Below are positions 8,312 through 18,176 of a DNA stretch of 64,000 nt, piece after piece. The position numbers were made by a program, and so were the translations under genes. The notes beneath the pieces are model-generated. The model was not told the origin of the DNA, searched no databases, and worked only from the letters and a program-made list of their open reading frames with translations. How positions within the stretch are numbered: position 1 is the first letter of the stretch; every line of letters begins with the position of its first letter. Location of the stretch: positions 183,892 to 247,891 of the forward strand of contig JAUIFO010000004.1 in assembly GCA_030430385.1 (NCBI GenBank). Direction: 5' to 3'. The stretch comes from Bacteroidia bacterium. Lineage in GTDB: Bacteria; Bacteroidota; Bacteroidia; Flavobacteriales; Flavobacteriaceae.

Positions 8312-8839
8312 CTATAAGATTCTGTAGTTTACACCTAAGTTGATTGAAGAGAAAGATGCTCCATCAAGGCTTACTCCACGATAAGAAACTCCCGCTTGTA
8401 TTTCTTCAGTGATATTGTAAGCAACTGTAGGCGCATAATAGAATCCACCATCTTGATCACCTGTGCTTATAGCATAACCTAAATCAGCACCAACTACAAA
8501 AGCATCAGAAGCCATAAAACGTCCAGAAGCAGCTAAAGGAATATAACTAAAACTAGGCGCTTCAATTGTTACAGTTTGAGTAATACCAAAAGCTGTAAAA
8601 CTTTGCTCAACGTCATCACCTGACACTGTTTGGTAACCTGTAGCTACACCAGCTTGAAAACTTTCAGATACTTCCCATAGGTAAGTAGCATCTAATCCAA
8701 ATCCAATACCATAGAATTCTTTAACATCAGAATCACCTATAGTAAAACCAGCATTTAAACCAGCTCTTAATTCGCCTTGTGCATTTGCACTTGTTAAGCT
8801 AAATACTGCAACAGCAGCTAATAACATTAATTTTTTCAT
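8312..8839 (-). CDS. Outer-membrane beta-barrel protein
   Basis: This 175-residue protein has a signal peptide ending in SANAQ, then ELRAGLNAGFTIGDSD and evenly spaced amphipathic strands ending in SSINLGVNYRIL with a C-terminal hydrophobic residue. The pattern fits an eight-stranded OmpX/OmpW-like barrel. It is the third small barrel in a row on this strand, but it is separated from the others by terminators, so each is probably transcribed alone. The function is unknown. Confidence 0.82.
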   Translation of the reverse strand: MKKLMLLAAVAVFSLTSANAQGELRAGLNAGFTIGDSDVKEFYGIGFGLDATYLWEVSESFQAGVATGYQTVSGDDVEQSFTAFGITQTVTIEAPSFSYIPLAASGRFMASDAFVVGADLGYAISTGDQDGGFYYAPTVAYNITEEIQAGVSYRGVSLDGASFSSINLGVNYRIL

Positions 8840-9079
8840 AATTTTATAAGTTTTTAAAATTGATTAATACAAACTAAAGACTTTTTTTTCAAATAATGAA
8901 CATAAATTCTCTACTTATTAACAATTTTGTCAACATAAAATTTTAAATAATTGATTTTCAGTATTTTAAATTTGCTGTTATTAACATATTTTATGAAAAA
9001 TACGACAAATGACGTAGTTTTTTGTTTCAAATAGGCTAATTTTAACACTTCCATTCAATAATTTTCATTCTAAATAGGT

Positions 9080-9988
9080 ATGAAATGGCAAACTGCTATA
9101 ACCGATTATAAACATTTCCTTAAAATTGAGCGTGGCCTTGCTCAAAACTCTATCGATAATTACATAAGAGATGTTGAAAAATTAACAACTTATCTTGATG
9201 ATAATGACATTAAGCTCACTCCTATTACTATAACTAAAGATTCTATTCAAGCGTTTATATATGAAGCATCAAAAGCTATCAATGCAAGATCACAATCACG
9301 CTTGATCTCAGGTTTAAGAAGTTTTTTCTCTTATTTGGTTTTTGAAGATTACAGAACTACCAATCCGCTAGACCATATTGAGTCGCCTAAAATTGGAAGA
9401 AAACTCCCTGATACTTTAAGTATTCAAGACATTGATCAATTAATTGCTGCAATAGACTTAACAAAAAGCTACAATAATATATATATAGGAGAACGCAATC
9501 GTGCTATTTTAGAAACACTCTACAGCTGTGGACTTAGGGTTAGTGAACTTGTAAACCTAAAGTTATCTGATTTGTTTTTTGATGAAGGCTTCATTAAAGT
9601 AACAGGTAAAGGGAATAAACAACGCTTTGTTCCAATAGGTCCAAATACCTTAAAGTACATTAATATCTGGAAAACTGAACGTGCAAAAATTGATGTAAAG
9701 CAAGAATTTAAAGACACGCTATTTCTAAATCATAGAGGATCTAAACTTACAAGAGCAATGATCTTTACGATAATTAAAAATCTAGCAAAACAGATCCATC
9801 TTAATAAGGTGATTTCGCCACATACTTTCAGACATTCCTTTGCAACACATTTATTAGAGAATGGTGCCGATTTAAGGTCTATTCAACTTATGTTAGGTCA
9901 TGAAAGCATTACTACTACCGAAATCTATATGCATGTAGATCGATCACATCTAAAAGAAGTGCTTATGCAGCATCACCCAAGACAGTAA
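9080..9988 (+). CDS. xerD: Tyrosine recombinase XerD
   Basis: XerD with XerC resolves chromosome dimers at dif during cell division. The 302-residue protein has the N-terminal SAM-like DNA-binding domain (1-100) and the full catalytic set: Arg153 in CGLRVSEL, Lys177 in GKGNKQR, His248 and Arg251 in HTFRHSFATHLL, His274 in LGHESITTT and the nucleophile Tyr283. It has the length of a housekeeping Xer protein. No phage or integron neighbours are present, and gene order near aroQ supports the chromosomal recombinase rather than a mobile-element integrase. Confidence 0.93.
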   Translation: MKWQTAITDYKHFLKIERGLAQNSIDNYIRDVEKLTTYLDDNDIKLTPITITKDSIQAFIYEASKAINARSQSRLISGLRSFFSYLVFEDYRTTNPLDHIESPKIGRKLPDTLSIQDIDQLIAAIDLTKSYNNIYIGERNRAILETLYSCGLRVSELVNLKLSDLFFDEGFIKVTGKGNKQRFVPIGPNTLKYINIWKTERAKIDVKQEFKDTLFLNHRGSKLTRAMIFTIIKNLAKQIHLNKVISPHTFRHSFATHLLENGADLRSIQLMLGHESITTTEIYMHVDRSHLKEVLMQHHPRQ

Positions 9989-10011
9989 TTTATTTACTGG
10001 AGACCTAAAAG

Positions 10012-11589
10012 CTATTTAGCAATATTAACAGCTCTCGTTTCTCTGATCACAGTCACTTTAACTTGACCAGGATAAGTCATATCTGTTTGAATTTTTTGAG
10101 AGATCTCGAATGATAAATTTGCAGCTTGTTCATCAGACACCTTTTCGCTTTCTACCATAACACGTAATTCTCTACCAGCTTGAATGGCATAAGCTTTATT
10201 AACACCATTAAATCCGAAAGCTACATCTTCTAAATCTTTAAGACGTTGAATGTAAGAATCTAAAACCTGGCGTCTTGCTCCTGGTCTTGCACCAGAAATA
10301 GCATCACAAACCTGAACGATTGGCGACAATAAAGTTGTCATTTCAATTTCGTCATGGTGTGCTCCTATGGCATTACAAACCTCAGGCTTTTCACCATGTT
10401 TTTCAGCCCATTGCATTCCAAGAATAGCATGAGGTGTTTCCATATCAGCTTCAGAAGAAGGCACTTTACCAATATCGTGTAATAAACCTGCACGTTTAGC
10501 AAGTTTTGGATTTAAACCTAATTCAGCAGCCATTACACCACATAATTTTGCAACTTCTCTGGAGTGCTGCAATAAGTTTTGTCCGTAAGACGAACGGTAT
10601 TTCATACGTCCCACAAGTTTGATCAATTCAGGATGTAAGCCATGAATACCAAGATCAATTACTGTACGTTTACCAACTTCAATAATTTCTTGTTCAATTT
10701 GTTTTTCTGTCTTTCTAACGACTTCCTCAATTCTAGCAGGATGTATACGACCATCAGTCACCAATTTATGAAGTGATAATCGTGCAATTTCGCGTCTTAC
10801 AGAATCAAAGCATGATAAGATGATTGCCTCAGGTGTATCGTCTACAATAATTTCAACTCCTGTTGCTGCTTCAATCGCTCTAATATTTCGACCTTCACGA
10901 CCAATGATACGTCCTTTTACATCATCAGATTCAATATTAAAAACAGACACACAGTTATCGATGGCTTCTTCTGTTCCAATACGTTGAATAGAATTAATAA
11001 TGATTTTTTTAGCTTCTTGTTGTGCCGTTAATTTAGCTTCTTCGAGCGTATCTTGAAGGTAACTCATCGCATCTGTTTTGGCTTCACTTTTAAGCGATTC
11101 AACCAATTGTGCTTTCGCGTCTTCAGCAGATAAACCAGAAATTACTTCAAGTTGTTTGATTTGGCTCTTGTGAGCTTTTTCAACTTCATCTTTTTTCTTT
11201 TCAAGAAACTCAAGACGGAAATTATAATCTTTTATTTTGTCCTCTAAGCTTTGATTTGATTTTTTTGCCTTAGAAAGTTCATTAGAAACTTGAGATTCTT
11301 TATCACGTGTACGCTTTTCTGCTTCAGCCATTTTTTTATCACGAGATAATATAACCTTTTCGTGCTCTGCTTTAAGCTCAATAAATTTCTCTTTAGCTTG
11401 AAGTATTTTATCTTTTTTAATCGATTCAGCTTCACTACTAGCTTGCTTTAATATCGATTTTGCTTCATCATTAGCATCTTTGATTAGTTTAGATGCATTA
11501 CTTTTTCCAATTGACTTGGCTATTATATATCCTAGTATTACTCCCAATACTACTCCTCCAACAATCATTAAAATTGCATTTGTATCCAT
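10012..11589 (-). CDS. rny: Ribonuclease Y
   Basis: This is a membrane-anchored endoribonuclease that starts mRNA decay. The 525-residue protein has an N-terminal membrane helix (about 5-26), a long charged coiled coil (35-200), a KH domain with [12 protein letters not shown] (226-237) and an HD phosphohydrolase domain with the metal motif HDIGK (371-375). Size and domain order match the family exactly. A 6S-like RNA and zapA lie upstream on the same strand. Confidence 0.97.
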   Translation of the reverse strand: MDTNAILMIVGGVVLGVILGYIIAKSIGKSNASKLIKDANDEAKSILKQASSEAESIKKDKILQAKEKFIELKAEHEKVILSRDKKMAEAEKRTRDKESQVSNELSKAKKSNQSLEDKIKDYNFRLEFLEKKKDEVEKAHKSQIKQLEVISGLSAEDAKAQLVESLKSEAKTDAMSYLQDTLEEAKLTAQQEAKKIIINSIQRIGTEEAIDNCVSVFNIESDDVKGRIIGREGRNIRAIEAATGVEIIVDDTPEAIILSCFDSVRREIARLSLHKLVTDGRIHPARIEEVVRKTEKQIEQEIIEVGKRTVIDLGIHGLHPELIKLVGRMKYRSSYGQNLLQHSREVAKLCGVMAAELGLNPKLAKRAGLLHDIGKVPSSEADMETPHAILGMQWAEKHGEKPEVCNAIGAHHDEIEMTTLLSPIVQVCDAISGARPGARRQVLDSYIQRLKDLEDVAFGFNGVNKAYAIQAGRELRVMVESEKVSDEQAANLSFEISQKIQTDMTYPGQVKVTVIRETRAVNIAK

Positions 11590-11670
11590 TTCTAGTTAGT
11601 TTTTTTGTGTTTTTGACACGTATCAAATGTTCTCAGAAAAACCTGAGTATGTGCAACAATTTTTGTTGCA

Positions 11671-11850
11671 AAAAAAAAAGCCTACATCAGTTTCAGATTT
11701 TGTATAAACTCCTTAAAAACAAGTTTAGGGCTAACAAACTGATCAAAAATCTGCTCAAAGGCAGCCCGATTTTACAGCTTAAACTCACCCTTTTTAAAGA
11801 ATTAACGTTGAGTTTATCAAAAATAAAATAACTAATGTAGGCAGTAACCT
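11671..11850 (-). ncRNA. ssrS: 6S RNA (6S-Flavo type)
   Basis: The region between zapA and rny folds on the minus strand into one long rod. Positions 11830-11842 pair with 11680-11692 over 13 bp, and the single non-Watson-Crick pair is G-U only in minus-strand RNA. Inner hairpins lie inside it, including AAACTCA/TGAGTTT. Ten T follow the closing stem, so it ends like an intrinsic terminator. Size (about 175 nt), rod shape and the location next to zapA, where ssrS lies in many bacteria, point to 6S RNA, which binds RNA polymerase holoenzyme in stationary phase. The 5' end is approximate. Confidence 0.72.
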
Positions 11851-11871
11851 AATGTTTTATTTAAAAGAACG

Positions 11872-12165
11872 TTATGCGCTTAAGTGCTCTTGAAGCAATT
11901 GATCTAAGGCGTCTAGCTTAGATTCAACTTCAACACTTACTTCGGCTTTATCTATTTGTTTCTGCTCTACTTGAGAGGCAAACTGTAAAGCACACATGGC
12001 TAAAACATCTTGTTTATCTCTAACAGAGTAATTTTGTTCAAACTGGCTTATCATGGCTTCAATTTTTTTAGCTGCCTTTCGCAATCCTTCTTCTTGATTT
12101 GGTAAAATCGTTAAAGGATATACTCTATTTGCTATTGATAGCTTTATTTTAAGCTTCTCTGCCAT
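11872..12165 (-). CDS. zapA: Cell division protein ZapA
   Basis: ZapA bundles FtsZ filaments at the division site. The 97-residue protein has the ZapA fold: an N-terminal strand region KIKLSIANRVYPLTIL, then EEGLRKAAKKIEAMISQF and a C-terminal helix that forms a coiled coil. It lies 15 bp downstream of a small coiled-coil gene on the same strand, and a 6S-like RNA follows. Confidence 0.92.
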   Translation of the reverse strand: MAEKLKIKLSIANRVYPLTILPNQEEGLRKAAKKIEAMISQFEQNYSVRDKQDVLAMCALQFASQVEQKQIDKAEVSVEVESKLDALDQLLQEHLSA

Positions 12166-12180
12166 TAAATTTTGTTTACA

Positions 12181-12471
12181 TTATTCAGATAATTGCGCAA
12201 TGCAATGGTCTATGTCTCTAATTAATGTATTTATTTTAAGCTTAGTTTCTCTATTATTTTCGTCACTGCCAAGTAAAGAATTTGCAACTTTAAGAGCCTC
12301 ATACTTATCAGCCCAAGAACTAATTTCTTCTTGCTGTAGTAAATTTTTTTGCTGTTGTTTTGCCAACTCTTCCGAAAGTTTAGCATTGGTCTGTTTCAAA
12401 ACTTCAAGTTTGTGCAAAACCTTGCTAACTTTATTCTCTAATGAGTCTACAATAACTTCAATTTTACCCAT
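12181..12471 (-). CDS. Coiled-coil protein, ZapB-like
   Basis: This 96-residue protein is almost entirely heptad coiled coil (VDSLENKVSKVLHKLEVLKQ, then LSEELAKQQQKNLLQQEEI), with no signal or membrane segment. It lies immediately upstream of zapA and is probably co-transcribed. Size, coiled coil and position suggest a ZapB-like division-site partner of ZapA, but this is inferred from context and not from a recognisable family motif. Confidence 0.75.
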   Translation of the reverse strand: MGKIEVIVDSLENKVSKVLHKLEVLKQTNAKLSEELAKQQQKNLLQQEEISSWADKYEALKVANSLLGSDENNRETKLKINTLIRDIDHCIAQLSE

Positions 12472-12643
12472 TTACAAATTTCAATACTTATGTAACAAAT
12501 TTAAGATTCCTAATTTACATTAACAATAGTTTTAGTATTAATTTTTAGAATTACAGTTCAACCTGCTGACTTTATTAGGGTTAAATACGACTCGCCTTTA
12601 ATGAATAACTTTTATATTTTTGACCTAGTATAATTTTTTCAAA

Positions 12644-12694
12644 TTTTAGAATATTATATTGTAGAATATTTTCTATATTTATACTATTCTAAAA
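12644..12694. repeat. AT-only inverted repeat upstream of M23 gene
   Basis: TTTTAGAATA at 12644-12653 is repeated inverted at 12685-12694, with almost pure AT between, about 30 bp before the ATG of the peptidase gene. It could be an operator, a cruciform or a transcript-end structure. The rest of the 12472-12725 gap shows no gene. Confidence 0.35.
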
Positions 12695-12725
12695 ATTCAA
12701 CGTTATAAAATTAAGCTCCCTATTA

Positions 12726-14411
12726 ATGAAATTATTAATTACACTTTTTTGTTTACCAATCTTATGCTTCTCTCAAAATCCGTATCCTCAGGACTATTTT
12801 AAAAGTCCGTTAGACATACCATTGGTCCTATCTGGAACATTTGCTGAATTGCGTTCTAATCATTTTCATTCTGGACTTGATATTAAAACGCAACAACGCA
12901 CAGGTTTAGATGTAATAGCTGCTGCTGAAGGTTATGTAAGCCGAATAAAAATTTCTCATTATGGATATGGAAAAGCGCTTTATATCACGCATCCTAATGG
13001 TTATGTGACTGTATATGCGCATTTAAAAAAGTTTGCGCCTCAAATTGAACGTTACATTAAAGCACAGCAATATCAAAAGGAAAGTTATGAAATAGAAGTG
13101 TTTCCTAATCCTAATGAGCTTCCTATAAACACCAATGAAGTTGTTGCGTTTTCTGGAAACTCTGGTAGTTCTGGCGGACCTCACCTCCACTTCGAAATTA
13201 GAGATAATGCAGAGCGACCAATTAATCCGATGCTCTTTGGTATGGATATTAAAGACACAAGACGTCCGTTTGTAAACGCTATTTATGCCTACCCAAAAGA
13301 CAGGCATTCTCATGTGAATGAGGTAAAAAAACGTCAAGAATTGCGCTTAATTCCTCATAAAAATGGTGATTATAGTGTTGAGCCTCTTGAAGCTTTTGGA
13401 GATATTGGCTTTGGTATTGTATCCTACGACCAGCAAGATCTAGCCCATAATAAAAATGGTGTTAGCAATATTCAAACTTTCTTTAATGGTAATATGAATT
13501 TTGAAATGGATTTTAAACGGTTCAGCTTTGATGAAACCAAACATTTGAATCGCTACATAGATTTCGAAATGTTTAAAACCGAAAAAACACGCATTCAAAA
13601 ACTATTTGTTCAGCCTGGCAATCCTTTAAGCATGTTCAACAATGTTGTTGATGATGGTTATCTTAAAATTGAAGACAGCACGTCTTCCGTTTATAAAATT
13701 AGAATCAGGGATTTTAAAGGCAATGAGTCTTGGATCAATATTCCTATTAAAGGCAAAAAGGCTAAGGAACGCTTAGAAGCTTATGAGCTTAAACCCAATT
13801 ACTACGTTCAAGCGCATGAATCTATGACTCTTGAAGATAAAAATATATCTGTTTATTTTCCTGAAGACACCTTTTACGACGACTTTCATATTGATTTTGC
13901 TGTCAGATCTGACACGCTTAAACTTCATCAGGACATTGTTCCTATGATGAAAAATTATACGATAAGATTTAATATCGACAACTATTCCGAAGCCGACAAA
14001 AGCAAGCTTTTTATTGCAAAATTATATGGCTATTACCAGCGTCCAGGTTACGTGAGAACCAAGCGTGAGGCCAATCACCTCGTTGCACGAACAAAGTCAT
14101 TTGGTACATTCACTTTAGCTCAAGACACAATTAATCCTACCATCCAACCGTTAAATTTTCAAGATGGCAAATGGATGAGCAAATCCAAATCTTTAAAAAT
14201 CAAAGTTGAAGACGACCTTTCTGGTATTGCTAATTATAGAGCCACCATAAACGGAAAATGGATCTTAATGGAGTATGATTACAAGAAAGACACGCTCACA
14301 TACGACTTTGAAGACAATGTAATTTCAGATACCGAACACAATTTGAAAGTAATTGTTATAGATAATATTGGAAATAGTTCTACATTTGAAGCAACATTTT
14401 TTAGAAAATAA
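12726..14411 (+). CDS. M23 family metallopeptidase, secreted
   Basis: This 561-residue protein has a signal peptide ending in LCFSQ. An N-terminal LytM-type domain has zinc ligands His48 and Asp52 in NHFHSGLDIKT, YAHL (His99) and GPHLHFEIRD (His153, His155). All catalytic residues are present, so it is probably an active cell-wall endopeptidase or elastase-like enzyme. The long C-terminal part (about 170-561) is beta-rich and unassigned. A TonB-dependent receptor gene starts 10 bp after its stop, so the two are co-transcribed. Confidence 0.9.
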   Translation: MKLLITLFCLPILCFSQNPYPQDYFKSPLDIPLVLSGTFAELRSNHFHSGLDIKTQQRTGLDVIAAAEGYVSRIKISHYGYGKALYITHPNGYVTVYAHLKKFAPQIERYIKAQQYQKESYEIEVFPNPNELPINTNEVVAFSGNSGSSGGPHLHFEIRDNAERPINPMLFGMDIKDTRRPFVNAIYAYPKDRHSHVNEVKKRQELRLIPHKNGDYSVEPLEAFGDIGFGIVSYDQQDLAHNKNGVSNIQTFFNGNMNFEMDFKRFSFDETKHLNRYIDFEMFKTEKTRIQKLFVQPGNPLSMFNNVVDDGYLKIEDSTSSVYKIRIRDFKGNESWINIPIKGKKAKERLEAYELKPNYYVQAHESMTLEDKNISVYFPEDTFYDDFHIDFAVRSDTLKLHQDIVPMMKNYTIRFNIDNYSEADKSKLFIAKLYGYYQRPGYVRTKREANHLVARTKSFGTFTLAQDTINPTIQPLNFQDGKWMSKSKSLKIKVEDDLSGIANYRATINGKWILMEYDYKKDTLTYDFEDNVISDTEHNLKVIVIDNIGNSSTFEATFFRK

Positions 14412-14421
14412 AAAAGAACCT

Positions 14422-16899
14422 TTGAAACTAAATATTACACTACTCATTGCCTTATTAGGCTTTTCTTTCTTCGGATTATCTCAAAGTGCCACGATTAGAG
14501 GTATTATTTTAGACGAAACTAACACACCTATTTCAGGCGTAAACATAAAAGCAGGAAATCAGGGAACTGCTAGTAACGAGAACGGTTTTTATGAACTTAA
14601 GATTCCTGCAAATGTTGATGTAACGTTAATATTTACTCATCTGTCTCACGAATCTGTAACACAAACTTTTAATTTAAAAAACGGACAAGAGATTGAGTAC
14701 AACCCTGTAATGAAAGTCGATATAGAGCAAATAGGCGTGGTTGTTATCAATTCAAACACACGACAGAAAGAAGATGGTGTTGTTACTATTGCTCCAGAAC
14801 TCATCAGAACCATTAAAGGGGCACAACCTGGTGTTGAAAACATTCTTAAAACACTTCCTGGTGTAAATGTCTCCAACGAGCTAAGTACGCAATATTCGGT
14901 TAGAGGTGGAAACTTTGACGAAAATTTAGTGTATGTCAATGAGATTGAAGTCTACAGACCATTTTTAATTCGCTCTGGCCAACAAGAAGGTCTGAGTTTT
15001 GTGAACACGGATTTGGTTCAAAATGTAGATTTCTCTGCTGGTGGTTTTCAAGCCAAATATGGTGACAAACTATCATCGGTTTTAGATATTACTTACAGAA
15101 CACCTCTTAAGTTTGGTGTTCGTGCTGAAGCAAGTTTACTTGGCGGAAGTCTTGCTGCGGAAGCAGTAAGTAAAGATTCTAAATTCTCAGGAATTGTAGG
15201 ATTGCGTTATAGAGATAACAGTTTATTTATCAATTCTCTTGAAACTGAAACTAACGTCGTTCCTGTATTTGCTGATGCGCAAACTTATTTAACCTATAAG
15301 TTTTCAGATAAGTTTCACTTGAATTTCTTAGGAAATTTATCATTGAACAAGTATGATTTTCAGCCTCAAAACAGACAAACCAATTTCGGAACTTTAGATG
15401 AGCCTGTGGCACTTTTGGTATTTTATGAAGGGCAAGAAAAAGATCAATATTTTACATCCTTTGGTGCATTTAAAGCCAACTACTTCCCTACTGAAGATCT
15501 CACACTAAAACTTATTGGTTCTGCGTATCACACAACAGAAGAAGAATACTTCGATATTTTAGCACAATACCGATTAGGTGAAGTTAATAGTAATATTGGA
15601 GACGAAAATTTAGGAGAAGTTGAATTTAGCGAAGGCATTGGTTCTCAATTAACACATGCAAGAAACGATCTGGATGCACTAATCTTTAACATTGAGCACA
15701 AAGGTGATTATAAGTTAGATGAAGAAAACACGTTTGAATGGTCTTTAAAATACACACATGAAGATATTAGAGACCGCCTAGTTGAATGGGAAGTGATTGA
15801 TAGTGCTGGCTTTTCAGTAAGACCTCCAATTTTTGATATCCCAAACGAGCAGCCTTATGAGCCTTTTGAAGGACCTTTGCAAGCTTTTGAAAATGTAAGA
15901 GCGACCAACGAAGTTCAAATAGATCGTTTACAAGCGTATCTTCAATGGAGCAAGCGTTCTACTTGGGGAAATAGTGATGTGTTCTATAATGCTGGTGTAA
16001 GGGTTCACAATTGGACCGTTAATAGTAAAGTCCCAAATCAGGATGATGTCTCTAGTGCTTCACAAACTGTGTTTAGTCCGAGAGCTCAATTCGCAATTAA
16101 ACCTGACTGGGAAAAAGATATGCTCTTTAGAGCAGCTGCAGGTGTGTATTACCAACCTCCTTTTTACAGAGAACTGAGAGATTCTTCAGGTGTTGTACAG
16201 CCTGATGTTAAAGCGCAAAAGTCACTTCATTTTGTGTTAGGTCACGAGTATAGTTTTGAACTTTGGGAACGTCCTTTTAAACTTGTAACTGAAGCTTATT
16301 ACAAAAGTTTAACGGATGTCAATCCATATACGCTTGAAAATGTAAGAATTCGCTACAGAGCCAGAAATAATGCTGAAGCTTATGCCTTAGGTTTAGATAT
16401 GCGACTTAATGGTGAATTTATTCCTGGCACTGAAAGCTGGTTCAGTTTTGGATTCTTAAAAACTGAAGAAAATATTGATGATAGAGGCTTTATTTCAAGA
16501 CCAACAGATCAGCGGCTAAAATTTGGTGCTTTATTTCAGGACTATATGAAAGCGTTACCCGATTTAAAAATGTATTTAAATTTGGTTTACAACACTGGAG
16601 TTCCTGGTGGTTCGCCGAGTTATGCTGATCCGTATGTTTTTCAAAGTAGATTACCTGATTATAAGCGTGCTGATGTTGGAATTTCTTATCTATTAGTAGA
16701 TCCAAATAAAACCTACACCACCAAGTGGAAGCAAAAATTTAAAGAACTCTCTATTGGCTTTGAGATCTTCAATATTTTTAATGCGCAAAATTCAATAACG
16801 AATACTTGGGTTAGAGATGTTTACAGCAAACGACAATTTGCCATTCCTAATTATCTAACGCCACGTGTGTTTAATGTAAGATTGAGTACGCGATTTTAA
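14422..16899 (+). CDS. TonB-dependent receptor with carboxypeptidase-like domain
   Basis: This is an outer-membrane receptor of about 826 residues. A signal peptide (ALLGFSFFGLSQS) is followed by a carboxypeptidase-regulatory-like beta domain (SATIRGIILDETNTPISGV onward), a TonB plug (GVENILKTLPGVNVSNELS, YSVRGGNFDENLVYVN) and a 22-strand barrel ending in VFNVRLSTRF. No ATG precedes the signal peptide. The TTG at 14422, 10 bp after the M23 stop, fits best. No SusD-like partner follows, so it is not a polysaccharide-utilisation pair; the substrate is unknown. Its stop overlaps that of the convergent desulfurase. Confidence 0.92.
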   Translation: MKLNITLLIALLGFSFFGLSQSATIRGIILDETNTPISGVNIKAGNQGTASNENGFYELKIPANVDVTLIFTHLSHESVTQTFNLKNGQEIEYNPVMKVDIEQIGVVVINSNTRQKEDGVVTIAPELIRTIKGAQPGVENILKTLPGVNVSNELSTQYSVRGGNFDENLVYVNEIEVYRPFLIRSGQQEGLSFVNTDLVQNVDFSAGGFQAKYGDKLSSVLDITYRTPLKFGVRAEASLLGGSLAAEAVSKDSKFSGIVGLRYRDNSLFINSLETETNVVPVFADAQTYLTYKFSDKFHLNFLGNLSLNKYDFQPQNRQTNFGTLDEPVALLVFYEGQEKDQYFTSFGAFKANYFPTEDLTLKLIGSAYHTTEEEYFDILAQYRLGEVNSNIGDENLGEVEFSEGIGSQLTHARNDLDALIFNIEHKGDYKLDEENTFEWSLKYTHEDIRDRLVEWEVIDSAGFSVRPPIFDIPNEQPYEPFEGPLQAFENVRATNEVQIDRLQAYLQWSKRSTWGNSDVFYNAGVRVHNWTVNSKVPNQDDVSSASQTVFSPRAQFAIKPDWEKDMLFRAAAGVYYQPPFYRELRDSSGVVQPDVKAQKSLHFVLGHEYSFELWERPFKLVTEAYYKSLTDVNPYTLENVRIRYRARNNAEAYALGLDMRLNGEFIPGTESWFSFGFLKTEENIDDRGFISRPTDQRLKFGALFQDYMKALPDLKMYLNLVYNTGVPGGSPSYADPYVFQSRLPDYKRADVGISYLLVDPNKTYTTKWKQKFKELSIGFEIFNIFNAQNSITNTWVRDVYSKRQFAIPNYLTPRVFNVRLSTRF

Positions 16900-18041
16900 G
16901 CTTCAGCAAATTCTTTAAGAATCTTGACAACATAATCAATCTCTGATGTTGTATTGTATTTACTGAATGAAAATCTAACAGAAGGCTTGTTTAAATCTTC
17001 TTCAGATAAAATTGCTGTTAAGACATGAGAGTTTTGAGAACTTCCGCTTTGGCAAGCACTTCCTTTAGAACAAGCAATTCCTTTTAAATCTAACTGAAAC
17101 TGAAGCATTGAGGCTTTTTCAGGTGCTATTGGTAAGCACACATTCACTAAAGTATAGGTACTTGTTTTTAAACTTTCGCAATCACCATTGAAGCTAACTT
17201 TCGGTAAAAACTGTTTTAGTTGAGCTATAAAATAAGTTTTCAATTCAGAAATGTAAGTGCGTTCGTCTTCTAAGTTATCATACGCCATTTGCAAAGCATG
17301 TGTCAATCCAACAATATTGTGAATAGATTCGGTGCCTGCTCTAAATCCACGCTCCTGTTCACCACCAAAAATAGAACCTTTAATTCCTGAGTTTTTTCTA
17401 ATAAAAGCAAAACCTACGCCTTTAGGACCATGAAACTTATGTGCACTGGCAGCAAGAAAATTAATAGGAATTTGAGATAAATCCATTTGATAATGTCCAA
17501 CAGACTGAACCGTATCACTATGAAAAAGTGTGTTTGTTTTTTGACAAAGTTCTGCAACACTTTCAATGTCTAATGCATTTCCAATTTCGTTATTGATATG
17601 CATCAAACTCACTAGCTGTTTAGCATCGTTATGTAAAAGACGCTCTAAATGTTCTAAATCGACATGACCATTAGGAAGAAGATCTACAAAGGTCAATTTT
17701 ATATTGAACTCATTTGCTAAAGCTTCTAATGTATGCAATACAGCATGATGCTCAATTTTTGAAGAAATAAGTTCTTCAATTCCAAGATCTCTAACAGCAC
17801 TTCGCAACACTAAATTATCAGCTTCAGTGCCACCAGAAGTAAATACAATTTCTGAAGAAGACACATTAAATAATGAAGCAATACGTTTTCTACAAGACTC
17901 AATTAAAGCTTTAGATTGTCTTCCATAACTATGTGTAGAAGAAGGATTTCCAAAACTATCGATCATCGTTTTAGTCATTACCTCAACAACTTCAGAACGC
18001 ATTCTCGTAGTGGCTGCATTATCAAAATATACTGTATTCAT
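16896..18041 (-). CDS. Cysteine desulfurase (class V aminotransferase)
   Basis: This is a 381-residue NifS/IscS-like enzyme that takes sulfur from cysteine. It has the PLP lysine in SAHKFHGPKG (Lys202), FDNAATT at the N-terminus, FTSGGTEADN (67-76) and the sulfur-carrying cysteine in GSACQSG (Cys330). No scaffold or SUF genes are adjacent, so its acceptor (Fe-S assembly or tRNA thiolation) cannot be told. Its stop codon overlaps that of the convergent receptor gene. A near-consensus -7 box (CATCTTTG at 18062-18069) lies 21 nt upstream of the ATG. Confidence 0.93.
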   Translation of the reverse strand: MNTVYFDNAATTRMRSEVVEVMTKTMIDSFGNPSSTHSYGRQSKALIESCRKRIASLFNVSSSEIVFTSGGTEADNLVLRSAVRDLGIEELISSKIEHHAVLHTLEALANEFNIKLTFVDLLPNGHVDLEHLERLLHNDAKQLVSLMHINNEIGNALDIESVAELCQKTNTLFHSDTVQSVGHYQMDLSQIPINFLAASAHKFHGPKGVGFAFIRKNSGIKGSIFGGEQERGFRAGTESIHNIVGLTHALQMAYDNLEDERTYISELKTYFIAQLKQFLPKVSFNGDCESLKTSTYTLVNVCLPIAPEKASMLQFQLDLKGIACSKGSACQSGSSQNSHVLTAILSEEDLNKPSVRFSFSKYNTTSEIDYVVKILKEFAEA

Positions 18042-18150
18042 ACTTAAGACTTATTCCTCTGCAAAGATGCAATATTATGCTGGTATTTGAAACATCTAAT
18101 TGCGCTTCAAAATTATTTGTTAATCCTAGTGCTAAAAATTTTCAAATCTC

Positions 18151-18158
18151 TATTTTTG
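18151..18158 (+). promoter_or_regulatory. -7 promoter box of Ca-repeat lipoprotein
   Basis: TATTTTTG is an exact TAnnTTTG match ending 19 nt before the ATG at 18177. It also shows that an upstream in-frame opening at 18087 cannot be the start. Confidence 0.55.
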
Positions 18159-18176
18159 TTTCATATCTTCAAGATT

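Noticed and set aside
11493..11831. Plus-strand open frame across the rny-zapA gap
   Set aside because: It covers the 5' end of rny and the 6S-like RNA on the wrong strand, has no signal of coding, and is explained by the RNA structure.
14368..14421. Upstream TTG start for the TonB receptor
   Set aside because: It lies inside the M23 gene and gives residues before the signal peptide that fit no leader; the TTG at 14422 places the signal peptide first.
18087..18176. Upstream start for the Ca-repeat lipoprotein
   Set aside because: A promoter box at 18151-18158 and a clean lipoprotein signal from the ATG at 18177 make the longer form unlikely.
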